64,000 bases of DNA from an uncultured Candidatus Melainabacteria bacterium (GTDB lineage Bacteria; Cyanobacteriota; Vampirovibrionia; Gastranaerophilales; Gastranaerophilaceae), in contig CAKVIE010000005.1 of the NCBI GenBank assembly GCA_934754505.1, positions 80,707 through 144,706 on the forward strand, read 5' to 3'. The position numbers and the translations under genes were made by a program. Positions 16,781 to 25,962 of the stretch are shown one piece after another; position 1 is the stretch's first letter; each line of letters opens with the position of its first letter. The notes below the pieces were generated by a model. It saw nothing but the letters and a program-made list of their open reading frames with translations, was not told the origin of the DNA and did no database searches.

Positions 16781-18846
16781 CGTTTTTCTCCTTTTATCAA
16801 AACAACACTGAAAAGATATGCCGCAACAATTCCGACAGCCAATACAAAACCAAGCGATGCAATTAATTTAAAACTTGTAAGCGATAATAAAAAGAACGAA
16901 AAAGCCGTCGTCAAACAAGATATCAAAACAGCATCTTTCGACTTTTGCATTCCGCTGATTCTAAAAATCGAGTAATCAAGCGTAAATCCGAGAACCAAAA
17001 ACATTCCGAAAATATGAAAAATATTAACTTGAACCCCGAAAACTCCCAACACCGACAAACTTGTTAAAATCCCAATCATAGAGGGCAATAACACGATTAG
17101 TGCTTTTTTGCGATAATTGAAAAACAGATACGGAAAAAGCAGCAATAAGCCGATTTCGATAACCAAAAGACTTTTATTTCTGTTATCTTTTAATTTTTCG
17201 GAAATTTCATTGGCGGAATTAAATGTTTTAGCCCCGAAAAGGTTGATATTTTTAGGAATTTCGCCATTTACAATCATAACAGTCGAATGATTATTAACAG
17301 AAAAAGCCTTTAGAAAATCGTATTTTTCAAAATCGGGATACACAAATTCAAGTTGTTTTTTACTCAAAAGTTTTTGTTTGTCGGAAGCCGTTAAATAATC
17401 GACTTTTTCAAGGTTTTGACGATAGAAGTCCTTAATTAGTTCAAAATTTTGCTTTTGAAATTTTTCCGACGGAACAAAATTTGACAAAGCCAAAACATTA
17501 TTTTGCGGAAATTGCTGTTTGATTTTTTCTTCTTGTTCAAGCTGATTTTGTATAAAATTTGCATTTGTCAAAATAAAATTTGTTTCCTTTGAAATCTTCA
17601 ATTCATTATTGAGCGTTTCGGCTGTCAAAAGCACCTTTGAAGGCTTGTACATTGATTTTATATCATCAGAGAAATTCAATCTTAATAAGCCGAAAACAAT
17701 AAATATAACAAAGGCTGAACAAATAACTTTTTTGATTTTCTCGGAAAAATTCACTTCAAAAAATTTTTCCCTGCCTGCAAAATTCAAATCACCGTAGAAA
17801 TTCAGCACAATAAAATATACCGAAACAAGCCCGAATATTGTAAATACAGAAATTTGCCTTAATAAAATTATATCCGAAAACAAGAGCGACAAAAATGCCA
17901 AAACAGTTGTTATCAAGCTGATTGTGAGATTTTTCGCAAGCATTTTAAAATCTTTTTCAACAAAATAATGCAAAGAATAATCAACGCAAATCCCGATAAG
18001 TGTCGTAGAAAAGACAATCGTCAAAATGTGAATTTGTCCGAAAATCAAAGCTGACACAGACCAGCCGAACAAAATTCCGGCAGAAATGCTAACAACAATA
18101 GGCAATAACACTTTTAGTGTTTTAAAATAATAAAAGCACAAAGCCATAACAAAAACAGCCGACAAAATTGCTGCAAAATTAATTTCTTTTTCGGCTCTTT
18201 GGCTTGTAAAATAAGAGTGAACAGGAGAACCCGTCAAATAAACTTTTTGATTTTCGTTTGAAAATTTATTTTGAAGTTCAACAATTTTTTGGACGGTTGA
18301 AGAATTAGACGCACCCGAGCTTTTAACATTCAAATTCAAGACGGCATAATACTTTCCGCCATATTCTTTTTTGTACAAATTTTGGTTATCAGCAAGACTT
18401 TTCACAAAATCGGAAAACAGCAGAAACGGATCATCTTCAAGCGGCAAAAACATCACCGTAAAAGGATTATACAAATCCTCAACCGCCTTTGTTGCAACCG
18501 TTTCGTATTCCTTTTTCAGCAAAAGATTTCGCCCGTTAGAAGATAAAAAGTTTGAATGACAGGTTTTGTAATCTTCAAGAAGTTTTGAAAAATCTTTTTT
18601 AACAGGCAAAAATTTCTCAACCTCTTTTTCAAACTCGATTTTCATATCCTCGGCTGAAATCTCATCGTCAGCTTCAAAAATCACATTGATATTTGAGGAA
18701 AATTTATTTGCCAATTCTATCGTTGAGCTGTTTTTGAAAAAAGCCTTTAAAAGGTCTGTTTCAGGAGCTTTCCCGTTAAAAAATCCCGCAATCACAACAA
18801 ATAGGAAAATCGCAATCAATAAAAACTTTTTCAAATCAGCCACCAT
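16777..18846 (-). CDS. MMPL/RND-type exporter (ApeM-like)
   Basis: 689 aa. MMPL proteins move lipids across or out of the inner membrane using the proton gradient. The layout is one N-terminal span, a soluble domain (~30-210), five spans (~215-370), a second soluble domain (~400-530) and five spans (~540-689). Conserved acidic positions fall in spans as expected: LIGICVDYSLHYFVE and LVLGFTLDYSIFRIS, a matched pair of D-Y-S motifs in both halves. It overlaps genes on both sides, so it is translationally coupled with LolA and the acyltransferase. It probably flips or exports the lipid-linked polyene. Confidence 0.85.
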   Translation of the reverse strand: MVADLKKFLLIAIFLFVVIAGFFNGKAPETDLLKAFFKNSSTIELANKFSSNINVIFEADDEISAEDMKIEFEKEVEKFLPVKKDFSKLLEDYKTCHSNFLSSNGRNLLLKKEYETVATKAVEDLYNPFTVMFLPLEDDPFLLFSDFVKSLADNQNLYKKEYGGKYYAVLNLNVKSSGASNSSTVQKIVELQNKFSNENQKVYLTGSPVHSYFTSQRAEKEINFAAILSAVFVMALCFYYFKTLKVLLPIVVSISAGILFGWSVSALIFGQIHILTIVFSTTLIGICVDYSLHYFVEKDFKMLAKNLTISLITTVLAFLSLLFSDIILLRQISVFTIFGLVSVYFIVLNFYGDLNFAGREKFFEVNFSEKIKKVICSAFVIFIVFGLLRLNFSDDIKSMYKPSKVLLTAETLNNELKISKETNFILTNANFIQNQLEQEEKIKQQFPQNNVLALSNFVPSEKFQKQNFELIKDFYRQNLEKVDYLTASDKQKLLSKKQLEFVYPDFEKYDFLKAFSVNNHSTVMIVNGEIPKNINLFGAKTFNSANEISEKLKDNRNKSLLVIEIGLLLLFPYLFFNYRKKALIVLLPSMIGILTSLSVLGVFGVQVNIFHIFGMFLVLGFTLDYSIFRISGMQKSKDAVLISCLTTAFSFFLLSLTSFKLIASLGFVLAVGIVAAYLFSVVLIKGEKR

Positions 18847-19357
18847 AAGTGAATTTTATTTTTGTCGATGAATTCGGATTAAGCTGCAATATTTCCAAAG
18901 CGGTTAATCTGTCTTTGCAGCCGTCAATTCGCAACGCCTCGATATGCTGCTTAATCTCCTGATTTTTCACGGTCATAAATATATACCAAGCACCGTTTTT
19001 CTCTGTTTTCATATACATGTCAAAGTTTTTCTCAAGCACGGAGAAATTTCTTTTTGATATCGCAAGAATTACATCATTAACATAGCGATTGTTTTTTGAA
19101 GAATATTCCGTTCTTGATTTAATCGGGTAAGTAGTGTTGAAAACAACGCCTTTTCCCTTTTGAAACTCAAACGTACCTGACGAAACAAGCACTCTTTTCC
19201 CGATAAATTTTTCCTGCTTAAATTTTCCGCTGACAGATTTAAACTCTGGTAAATTTTTCTCAATTTGAGAAACAGGTGTTTTTTGAGCCTGCATATCAGC
19301 ATTCACAGGCAAAACAACTATTAGTGTTATCAATATTCCAAAAATAAATTTATACAT
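18836..19357 (-). CDS. LolA-like outer-membrane carrier (ApeL-like)
   Basis: 173 aa with a signal peptide (MYKFIFGILITLIVVLPVNA). The mature part follows LolA: an early LPEFKSVSGKFKQEKFI strand pair, then SSGTFEFQKGKGVVFNTTYP, which corresponds to the classic 'G.f.f.rPg...w....P' region. LolA carries lipoproteins through the periplasm. Copies inside polyene clusters are thought to carry the lipid product to the outer membrane. It overlaps the exporter gene downstream and the thioesterase gene upstream. Confidence 0.8.
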   Translation of the reverse strand: MYKFIFGILITLIVVLPVNADMQAQKTPVSQIEKNLPEFKSVSGKFKQEKFIGKRVLVSSGTFEFQKGKGVVFNTTYPIKSRTEYSSKNNRYVNDVILAISKRNFSVLEKNFDMYMKTEKNGAWYIFMTVKNQEIKQHIEALRIDGCKDRLTALEILQLNPNSSTKIKFTYGG

Positions 19358-19757
19358 TCAATTTCTCTTTCAGTCTTTGAGGAGCTAAATATTCACTTTG
19401 CCCGTTTGAAATATTTACCCGTATTTGCAGGGATTTTGCCTTAAAAATCTTTTTTCCTGTTTTCAAATCGGAAATCACATATTTTATCACAATAGCAGGT
19501 TCAAGTTCTTCAAGTGTAGTAACAATTTTCAGCTCTTGATTAAACGTAGCGGGATTGATAAATTTCAAATCCATTTTCGCAAGCGGATAAGTCAAACCGT
19601 CATCTTTCATATCAATATAGTTATAGCCGATTTTATCAAACATATCACACCTTGCAACCTCAAGATATTTGATATAATTGCCATGCCAAACTATGCCCAT
19701 GGGATCATTATCGTAGAATGGCACTTTTATTGTGATTTCAGACTTAAATATCGACAT
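19350..19757 (-). CDS. Hotdog thioesterase, 4-hydroxybenzoyl-CoA type (ApeK-like)
   Basis: 135 aa. The diagnostic motif YDNDPMGIVWHGNYIKYLEVAR-like segment lies at residues ~15-36; the Asp in DNDPMG is the expected catalytic residue. It matches the 4HBT/YbgC family, which cleaves acyl thioesters. Its place between the ligase-dehydratase fusion and LolA is that of the thioesterase in ape clusters, where it may release or edit stalled chains. The start ATG at 19757 follows the ligase stop by 12 bases. Confidence 0.85.
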   Translation of the reverse strand: MSIFKSEITIKVPFYDNDPMGIVWHGNYIKYLEVARCDMFDKIGYNYIDMKDDGLTYPLAKMDLKFINPATFNQELKIVTTLEELEPAIVIKYVISDLKTGKKIFKAKSLQIRVNISNGQSEYLAPQRLKEKLNV

Positions 19758-19769
19758 TTTATGACCTCG

Positions 19770-21353
19770 TTATTCGATTTTGAAAACATTTGTTTTAATT
19801 ATCATGCCCGTAGCACAAACTTTTTCGCCCGACAGGAAAGCAAATTCGACTAATCTTTCATTATTAACCATTTTGAGAGTTACATCTCTATCGGGGAAAA
19901 TTATATGAGAAAATTTAATTTTTTTCATAACTTGAGCTTCCATAGGGGTTTTAAACGCAGCATTTGCAAAGAACAAAACAAAATACAATTCTGCAACACC
20001 CGGAAGAATTTCAAAGCTCGGGAAATGCCCTCTGAAAAAATTCGATTTTACAGGGAAAAACAAAGTATATTCGGCATAATTTTCACTAAATTTCTGCTCC
20101 GACACAATTGGAAAAGAAACATTTGTCATAAAAATTTCTTCGATTTTATTTTTGTCAATTTTGCCTGTATCGGTTTTATAAATTTCGGGCAAAAACCGCC
20201 ATTTCTGCGGCTTTACATCACCTGCAACCAAGGATTTTAAGAATTTCGATAATTCAAGCTGACCGTTTTTCTTAAAATAATCTATTCCAAGAGGGGTCAA
20301 AACAACCGCAGCTGCAAGTTTTTGCTCGACTTTTAAACAGTAAACTTCTTCAACGAGTTCGGAATTTTTTATCGTATTTTCGATTTCAGCAGGAGAAATT
20401 CTCTTTTCATTTATTTTCAAAATTCTGTCTGCACGCCCGAAAATCAACATTCTGTCAGGTTCGCTGAATAAAATTTCATCGTGAAGCTCGATTTCATCTT
20501 CGTAAAAATAATCAGATGAAATTTTATAATTTTTTTCTTCAATCTGCTCAATTTTCACGTTTGGAAATTTCGTCAAATATTTATAACAGCTCGCTGTTCG
20601 ATAAGCAACCACACCTGTTTCTGTGCTTCCGTAGATTTCAATTATTTTAGATTTATCCTCAAAATATTTAAAGACATCATCTTCCAGCTTTGCACCTGCT
20701 GCGACTAAAAACTTAGGCATTTCGGCAAACGGAGTATCATATTTTTTCATTTTCGCAAGAAATGACGGGCTTGTTACCAAACAAGTATTTTTGTCCTGAA
20801 CATTTTCGGGAAAATTTTTATTTCTCAAATCAATAGTAAAACCGCCGATTATAGGCGTCATCAAACAAAAAGTCATTCCGAACAAATGATGAAAAACCGT
20901 CGTTGTCGAAAAAACAAGCTCTTTTTCCGCACCGAAAAACATTTCGTTTATGTCCTCAGCCTCTCTAATCAAATTAAATAAGGACTTTTTAATAATTTTG
21001 GGCTGACCGCTCGACCCCGAAGTACAAAAATTTATAATAATATCTTTCGGATTTTTTTCAATCAAAGAAATATCAGATTTTTTCGCTGATGGCACCGAAT
21101 TTGCCCGAAAACAATTCTCACAGCCGCTGCCCAAAAAAATTTCTTTTTCCGCACAAATTGCCGCAAGAAAATCTATAACAAATTCAAAATGATTTTCGTC
21201 CGAAACAACACAGTTTTTATCTTTTTGAGCCAAAAAAGCCGCTGTTTTTTCTTTAACAAGAATTTTTAAAACGTCAAAACTTATAACACCGTTTTCCGTA
21301 ATAAAAACGGGCTTGTTCTCATATAATTCTTTTTTAAACAAAAAATCAAACAT
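19770..21353 (-). CDS. Acyl/aryl-AMP ligase fused to ApeI-like hotdog dehydratase
   Basis: 527 aa. Residues ~1-410 form an AMP-dependent ligase: the P-loop-like INFCTSGSSGQPKIIKKS (about 110-127), EIYGSTETGVVAYR (A5-type motif), a hinge at IFGRADRILKINEKRISPAEIE, and a late TDTGKIDKNKIEEIF with the catalytic Lys. Residues ~415-527 form a hotdog domain with FFRGHFPSFEILPGVAEL, the FabA/FabZ-like G-H-F-P-x-x-x-I-L-P-G-V motif. In most ape clusters these are separate genes, ligase (ApeH) and dehydratase (ApeI). The fusion would activate the starter acid and dehydrate the growing chain. The stop overlaps the membrane-protein start by one base. Substrate unknown. Confidence 0.85.
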   Translation of the reverse strand: MFDFLFKKELYENKPVFITENGVISFDVLKILVKEKTAAFLAQKDKNCVVSDENHFEFVIDFLAAICAEKEIFLGSGCENCFRANSVPSAKKSDISLIEKNPKDIIINFCTSGSSGQPKIIKKSLFNLIREAEDINEMFFGAEKELVFSTTTVFHHLFGMTFCLMTPIIGGFTIDLRNKNFPENVQDKNTCLVTSPSFLAKMKKYDTPFAEMPKFLVAAGAKLEDDVFKYFEDKSKIIEIYGSTETGVVAYRTASCYKYLTKFPNVKIEQIEEKNYKISSDYFYEDEIELHDEILFSEPDRMLIFGRADRILKINEKRISPAEIENTIKNSELVEEVYCLKVEQKLAAAVVLTPLGIDYFKKNGQLELSKFLKSLVAGDVKPQKWRFLPEIYKTDTGKIDKNKIEEIFMTNVSFPIVSEQKFSENYAEYTLFFPVKSNFFRGHFPSFEILPGVAELYFVLFFANAAFKTPMEAQVMKKIKFSHIIFPDRDVTLKMVNNERLVEFAFLSGEKVCATGMIIKTNVFKIE

Positions 21354-21766
21354 TACAAATTGTGCCTTTTTTTAAAACTTTTTCTGACAGGATATTCAAC
21401 TATAAACATCATTCCGACAAGGAAATAAGATATAAACCCATTATACAACAGCCAAAAGTTATCCGACAAGAACATTGAAACAACCGAAACCGAAAAATTT
21501 ACAAACAAAAACATCACCCAAATATAAGTCAAATTTTTTGTATAAGTCCAAACAGGCTCCTCAAGTTTGCCGTCCATTTTCCTTGCAATACGCTGAATTA
21601 CGGTTTCTTTCGAAAACAAAGACACAAAAAACACCGCAAAAAATAAAAAATTCATTAATGGCGGATAAATTTTCAACGACGAAAGCCCCGTGATTTTAAA
21701 CAATAAAATCACGCTTAACGTAAAAATCACAGGTACAATAGCTTTTACAACCTTGAAAATCGCCAT
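21353..21766 (-). CDS. Small polytopic membrane protein (ApeG-like, COG4648-type)
   Basis: 137 aa with four likely spans (~12-28, 34-50, 80-97, 102-124). The central loop KETVIQRIARKMDGKLEEPV followed by YTKNLTYIWVMFLFVNF is the recognisable family pattern (a basic loop, then TR.vT..W..ff..n). The same membrane protein sits directly before the ligase in many aryl-polyene clusters; its function there is not settled. It is two bases from the ACP gene and overlaps the ligase. Confidence 0.75.
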   Translation of the reverse strand: MAIFKVVKAIVPVIFTLSVILLFKITGLSSLKIYPPLMNFLFFAVFFVSLFSKETVIQRIARKMDGKLEEPVWTYTKNLTYIWVMFLFVNFSVSVVSMFLSDNFWLLYNGFISYFLVGMMFIVEYPVRKSFKKRHNL

Positions 21767-21767
21767 T

Positions 21768-22022
21768 TTAAGCTAATAACTGCATTATTGCATTAACAAC
21801 ATCGTCAAAAGTTCTAATTCCTTTAAACTCTTGAGGTGCAATCTTTTTACCCGAATATTGCTGAAGTTTGACAGCCAAATCAACGGCATCAATACTGTCA
21901 AAATCCATATCTTTGAACAAATCAGCCTCGGGCTTAATCAAATCGGCATCTATTTCAAAATCGTTCGTTAAAATTTCGGTAAGTTTTTCAACCACCTGAT
22001 CTCTTGTCGGTTTATTTGTCAT
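21768..22022 (-). CDS. apeF: Acyl carrier protein 2 (ApeF-like)
   Basis: 84 aa. The four-helix ACP layout and the phosphopantetheine site FKDMDFDSIDAVDLAVKL are clear, the Ser being in D-S-I-D (about residue 43). It holds the growing chain as a thioester. The start overlaps the end of the first ACP gene by 11 bases. Two ACPs in a row are typical of aryl-polyene clusters; which one loads the starter cannot be told from sequence. Confidence 0.85.
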   Translation of the reverse strand: MTNKPTRDQVVEKLTEILTNDFEIDADLIKPEADLFKDMDFDSIDAVDLAVKLQQYSGKKIAPQEFKGIRTFDDVVNAIMQLLA

Positions 22023-22272
22023 TTTGTTTTAACCTTATCAACTCGGCAAGCGTTTTAACGGAATAAAAATATTTTTTATTTTCTTCTTTATCATCACCTA
22101 AAACGATATTATATTTCTTTTTCAAAGCCATTCCAAGCTCCAAAGCATCAATCGAATCAAGTCCCAATCCCGTTGTAAAAAGTGCTTCGTCGTCCTTTAT
22201 GTCGTCAACTGTAATATCTTCCAAATCCAAAGACGTTATTATTAAATTTTTAATCTCTGTTTCAAGTTCCAT
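22012..22272 (-). CDS. apeE: Acyl carrier protein 1 (ApeE-like)
   Basis: 86 aa. The attachment site is TTGLGLDSIDALELGMAL (Ser in D-S-I-D, near residue 40). The C-terminal region KEENKKYFYSVKTLAELIRL is longer than in housekeeping ACPs and matches the ApeE-type ACP. In studied ape systems one ACP carries the starter and the other takes over later; that division is taken from the literature, not visible here. ATG at 22272, 25 bases after the acyltransferase stop. Confidence 0.85.
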   Translation of the reverse strand: MELETEIKNLIITSLDLEDITVDDIKDDEALFTTGLGLDSIDALELGMALKKKYNIVLGDDKEENKKYFYSVKTLAELIRLKQNDK

Positions 22273-22297
22273 ATAAAAATTATATCCTAAATCATTA

Positions 22298-23020
22298 TTA
22301 AATCAAATTTTTTATCATTACGCAGATTTTATTTCGCAAAGAAATATCACTCATTCCGTTTTCCCGAAGATTTTTCGGAACAATTTCATCTTGAATTTTT
22401 ATATCAAAAACAGCCGTTTCTTTTCCCGCATCGCAAAAGAATTTATTTTTTGGCAAAAATTCCGTCGAAAGCTCCATTTTCACAGGAACAATCGGAATAT
22501 CGTTTTTTATCGAAATCAACGCAGCACCTTTATGAATATTGGCTTTCTCGTCCTTTTCCACCCTCTGCCCCGTCGGGAAGATTATAATATTAAACCCATC
22601 GGCAAGTGCCTCGGCAGATTGTTCTTCAAAAACCTCAACACCTGCATCATTTGTGATATACAAAGTTTTTATAATATTTTTCATAAGAAAATTCTTCACA
22701 AGCGACTGCTTAACAAGACAAACAGAATTTGGAATTAACGCAATTAAAATAACTATATCAACATAGCTCAAATGCGTTGCAACAACAACCTTATTGCGAA
22801 TTTCACAAATTTCTTTCGGGTAATTAACTTTGATAATTTTGCAAAGTTCAAGATATTTAACAAGTAAAAACCAAGTTTTTTGAATAACCGCAGCAGCCCT
22901 ATGTTTGAAGTCCTTTTTCACTCTCAAAACAGGAAAAATCAAGAAACCGATTATTAAAGCCCCGATTGCAAAAGAAATATAGCCAAAAAGCAACAATATC
23001 GAACGAATTACACGCTTCAT
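22298..23020 (-). CDS. PlsC-type acyltransferase (ApeD-like position)
   Basis: 240 aa. An N-terminal span (SILLLFGYISFAIGALIIGF) is followed by the acyltransferase block: VVVATHLSYVDIVIL (H-x4-D, about 79-93) and IIIFPTGQRVEKDEK (the FPEGTR-like motif, about 145-160). The family adds an acyl group to a lysolipid or related acceptor at the inner membrane face. It overlaps the chain-length-factor gene upstream by four bases. It could attach the finished polyene to a lipid. Confidence 0.8.
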   Translation of the reverse strand: MKRVIRSILLLFGYISFAIGALIIGFLIFPVLRVKKDFKHRAAAVIQKTWFLLVKYLELCKIIKVNYPKEICEIRNKVVVATHLSYVDIVILIALIPNSVCLVKQSLVKNFLMKNIIKTLYITNDAGVEVFEEQSAEALADGFNIIIFPTGQRVEKDEKANIHKGAALISIKNDIPIVPVKMELSTEFLPKNKFFCDAGKETAVFDIKIQDEIVPKNLRENGMSDISLRNKICVMIKNLI

Positions 23021-23631
23021 AACGAAACTCTTTCAAGCGAAAACAAATTCGTCTTAAGCTCCGCATGCCCGCCGTTCAAAAACTCTCGCAACCCCTCATA
23101 CTCGTCATTTTCAACCGAATTATTTTTATTAAAACAGCATTTAATTTTAATTCCGTTATCGGATTTTTTCTTCAACAAAATCGAAATACTTTTAGCACTT
23201 TCATCAAAATAATCAGCATAACAAAACAGAACTTCATCAGAATTTTTAAGCTGTAAAACCGCCTCTAAAAGCCCTGCCGAAACGGTATTTTCGCCTGCCG
23301 AAACAGAATTATACGAAGCCGTAATTCCGTTTAAAATCGAAAACAGCCCGATTGTATTATTATGAACAGACCCCGAAAAAGCCATCGGCGAAACCTCATT
23401 ATCCTCAAGGAACTGTTTTGTCAACTTGGAAAGTCTGTCAAACTGCCCGTATCGAGATGCGAAAACCAAATTAGGATTTGAGCCGTTTTTAAAACATTTA
23501 TACAAGGTTGAAAACGCCGTTTTATCAAGTTTAGAGAGTTTTCTCGCCGTAAGCGGCGGCAAAAAAGACAAATCCTGCGAAACCTCACTGCAATAATCTT
23601 CTATAAAAAATTCAAAAAAATTATTCTTCAT
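23017..23631 (-). CDS. apeC: Beta-ketoacyl synthase-like chain-length factor (ApeC-like)
   Basis: 204 aa from the ATG at 23631 (MKNNFFEFFI); a longer frame reaching 24003 would run through the divergent ketosynthase gene and is not credible. It has only an N-terminal ketosynthase-like fold, with MAFSGSVHNNTIGLFSIL where a ketosynthase carries its Cys; there is no catalytic Cys. A later LFCYADYFDESAKS segment also fits the KS-like family PF13723. Such proteins pair with an active ketosynthase (ApeO) and set chain length. It opens the leftward operon, 40 bases from the divergent apeO. Confidence 0.8.
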   Translation of the reverse strand: MKNNFFEFFIEDYCSEVSQDLSFLPPLTARKLSKLDKTAFSTLYKCFKNGSNPNLVFASRYGQFDRLSKLTKQFLEDNEVSPMAFSGSVHNNTIGLFSILNGITASYNSVSAGENTVSAGLLEAVLQLKNSDEVLFCYADYFDESAKSISILLKKKSDNGIKIKCCFNKNNSVENDEYEGLREFLNGGHAELKTNLFSLERVSL

Positions 23632-23671
23632 GATAAAATCAGTGTAATAAATTTCGGTAGAAAATTCAATT

Positions 23672-24796
23672 ATGACAAATGTTTGTATTACAAAATATAA
23701 CGCAATCTGCAACCTTGGTTCAAATATCGGTGAAATAGCCCGAAATATTGAAACTTTTGGCTGCGAAAAACTCATAAAAGACAGCTCGTTTGTCAAAGGA
23801 ACAGAATTTTTCTTCGGAGAAATAAAATCCGAACTTCCGACAATCAAAAACGAAAAATTCAACACAAGAGCAAACAAGCTTCTTTTGAAATGCCTTAAAA
23901 ATATTGACATACAAGACATTTTAACAAAATATTCCAAAGACAAAATCGGAATTGTAATCGCAACAACAAACACTGGTGTCGAAGAATTTTCGCAAACAAA
24001 CAACCCAATCTATTCAGAAATTGGCAACCCTGCAATGTTTTTAAAAGAACATCTCGGGCTAAATTCATACAGTGCAGGCATTTCTACCGCTTGTTCATCA
24101 GGAATAAAAACATTTTCAACCGCATTAAAACTTCTTGAAAACAAGATTTGTGATGCAGTAATAGCAGGCGGAGTGGATTCGCTTGCAAACGTTTCAATTC
24201 ATGGCTTTAACTCACTTGAAATTTTGTCAAAAGAAAAAACAAATCCCTTCTCAAAAAACCGAAACGGCATAAATATCGGCGAAGCGGCAGCCCTATTCGT
24301 TTTGGAAAGAACTCAAAACGGGATTAAAATTGCAGGAATTGGCGAAACGTCCGATGCATACCACATTTCAACCCCCGAGCCGACAGGCACACAAGCCGCA
24401 AATGCAATAAAAATCGCTCTCGAAAAAGCCGATTTAGCCCCCGAAAGTATTGACTACATTAATCTTCACGGAACAGGAACAAAAACAAACGACGAAATGG
24501 AAGCAAATGCTGTATTTTCGGTTTTCCAAGACAAACCGATTTGCAACTCGACAAAGTCAGTCACAGGTCATTGCCTCGGAGCGGCAGCCTCTTTGGAAAC
24601 CGCCATTTGCTGCTATTCTCTTGAAAACAACATAATTTTCAAACACGTTTATGACGGTCACTATGACGAAAATTTGCCTAAAATAAGTTTGGCTGAAAAA
24701 ACAATAAAAAAAGACCTGAAATATGCTTTATGCAACGCTTTCGGCTTTGGCGGCACAAATTCCGCAATAATTTTGGAGAAAAACAATGAAAACTGA
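23672..24796 (+). CDS. apeO: Beta-ketoacyl-ACP synthase (ApeO-like)
   Basis: 374 aa. The full Cys-His-His triad is visible: ISTACSSGIKTF (about Cys148), INLHGTGTKTND (His), and KSVTGHCLGAAASLE (His). It condenses malonyl-ACP with the growing chain. It is divergent from its likely partner, the chain-length factor, with 40 bases between the start codons and only weak ribosome sites on both sides. The stop overlaps the dehydratase start by 11 bases. The family is clear; assignment to aryl-polyene synthesis comes from the neighbourhood. Confidence 0.87.
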   Translation: MTNVCITKYNAICNLGSNIGEIARNIETFGCEKLIKDSSFVKGTEFFFGEIKSELPTIKNEKFNTRANKLLLKCLKNIDIQDILTKYSKDKIGIVIATTNTGVEEFSQTNNPIYSEIGNPAMFLKEHLGLNSYSAGISTACSSGIKTFSTALKLLENKICDAVIAGGVDSLANVSIHGFNSLEILSKEKTNPFSKNRNGINIGEAAALFVLERTQNGIKIAGIGETSDAYHISTPEPTGTQAANAIKIALEKADLAPESIDYINLHGTGTKTNDEMEANAVFSVFQDKPICNSTKSVTGHCLGAAASLETAICCYSLENNIIFKHVYDGHYDENLPKISLAEKTIKKDLKYALCNAFGFGGTNSAIILEKNNEN

Positions 24797-25244
24797 TTTA
24801 ACCCCGCAAGAAATGCTCCCTCACGGCTCTGCAATGGTTTTGCTTAACAAAATCGAAGAATACGATTTTGAGCAAAATTATCTCATCGCAAGCGTTTTAA
24901 TCCATGAAAAAATGCCGTTTTTCGACAAAAAAATTAACGGTGTAAATCCTGTTGCGGGCATGGAATTTATGGCTCAAACAATCGGCTGTTTTTCATTTTT
25001 GCAAAACAAATCAGAAAAGCCTAAAATCGGTTTTCTTTTAGGTTCAAGGCTTTACAACAATGCAATTAAAAAATTTGAAAACGAAAAAAAATATTTTGTA
25101 AAAGTAAAAGAAATTTTTACGGACAACCAAATCTGCTCCTTTGATTGTCAAATTTTTGATGAGTCAAATGAAGAAGTTGCCTGTGCTACAATAAATGCGT
25201 ATCAACCGAGAAACATCAAGGAGATATTAAAAAATTATGACTAA
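24786..25244 (+). CDS. apeP: Hotdog 3-hydroxyacyl-ACP dehydratase (ApeP-like)
   Basis: 152 aa. The N-terminal EMLPHGSAMVLLNKI and the later NPVAGMEFMAQTIGCFSFL are the FabZ/ApeP-like active-site regions (LPH..m.LLd and the helix after the GME). It removes water from the 3-hydroxyacyl chain, leaving a double bond. Together with the ApeI-like domain it gives the cluster two dehydratases, as in studied ape systems where both are needed. It overlaps genes on both sides. Confidence 0.82.
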   Translation: MKTDLTPQEMLPHGSAMVLLNKIEEYDFEQNYLIASVLIHEKMPFFDKKINGVNPVAGMEFMAQTIGCFSFLQNKSEKPKIGFLLGSRLYNNAIKKFENEKKYFVKVKEIFTDNQICSFDCQIFDESNEEVACATINAYQPRNIKEILKNYD

Positions 25245-25962
25245 AAGAATTTTGGTAACGGGTTCAGGCAGAGGGATAGGCAAAGCAACCGCCAAAATGC
25301 TTGCAGAAGCAGGCTATGACGTAGTTTTGCACTATAATAAAAACCTTGATGAAGTAATTAAAACTCAAAAAGAAATTCAAGAACTCGGAAAATCTGCAGA
25401 AATATTGAATTTTGACATCAAAAACAGAACTCAATGCAAAGACGTTATTTCAGCAGATATTGAAAAAAACGGTGTCTGTTACGGAGTGGTTTTGAACGCA
25501 GGAATTAACAAAGACAATGTTTTTCCCGCAATGGAAGACGAAGAATGGGACAGCGTTTTAGAAACAAATTTAGGCGGATTTTATAATGTCCTCAAACCGA
25601 TTGTAATGCCTATGATTCAAGCCCGTATAAAGGGCAGAATTATTGCTTTGTCCTCTGTCGCAGCTATTACGGGAAACAGAGGCCAGGTCAATTATTCGGC
25701 ATCAAAAGCAGGTATCATCGGGGCTGTAAAATCTCTTGCACTTGAACTTGCAAAAAGAGGAATTACAGTAAATTCAATAGCTCCGGGGGTAATTGAAACC
25801 GATATGACTAAAGATTTACCCCAAGACGAAGTCAAAAAACTTATTCCGATGAAACGCTACGGCAAACCCGAAGAAGTTGCAAGCCTTGCACTTTATCTGA
25901 TGAGCGAAAATGCTTCCTACATAACAGGTCAGGTAATTTCCGTAAACGGAGGTCTTTGTTAA
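25237..25962 (+). CDS. apeQ: 3-ketoacyl-ACP reductase (ApeQ/FabG-like)
   Basis: 241 aa, a classical short-chain dehydrogenase. Visible are the cofactor motif TGSGRGIGKATAKML (5-20), the NAGINKDN structural motif, the catalytic ALSSVAAITG...VNYSASKAGI (Ser, Tyr, Lys) and the IAPGVIETDMTK segment. It reduces the 3-keto group with NADPH. It overlaps apeP by eight bases and the next ketosynthase by one base. A housekeeping role in fatty-acid synthesis cannot be excluded, but position argues for the pathway. Confidence 0.88.
   Translation: MTKRILVTGSGRGIGKATAKMLAEAGYDVVLHYNKNLDEVIKTQKEIQELGKSAEILNFDIKNRTQCKDVISADIEKNGVCYGVVLNAGINKDNVFPAMEDEEWDSVLETNLGGFYNVLKPIVMPMIQARIKGRIIALSSVAAITGNRGQVNYSASKAGIIGAVKSLALELAKRGITVNSIAPGVIETDMTKDLPQDEVKKLIPMKRYGKPEEVASLALYLMSENASYITGQVISVNGGLC

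Noticed and set aside
23632..24003. Long 5' extension of the apeC-like gene on the minus strand
   Set aside because: It lies opposite the start of the ketosynthase gene and has no homology; the ATG at 23631 begins a normal-looking domain.
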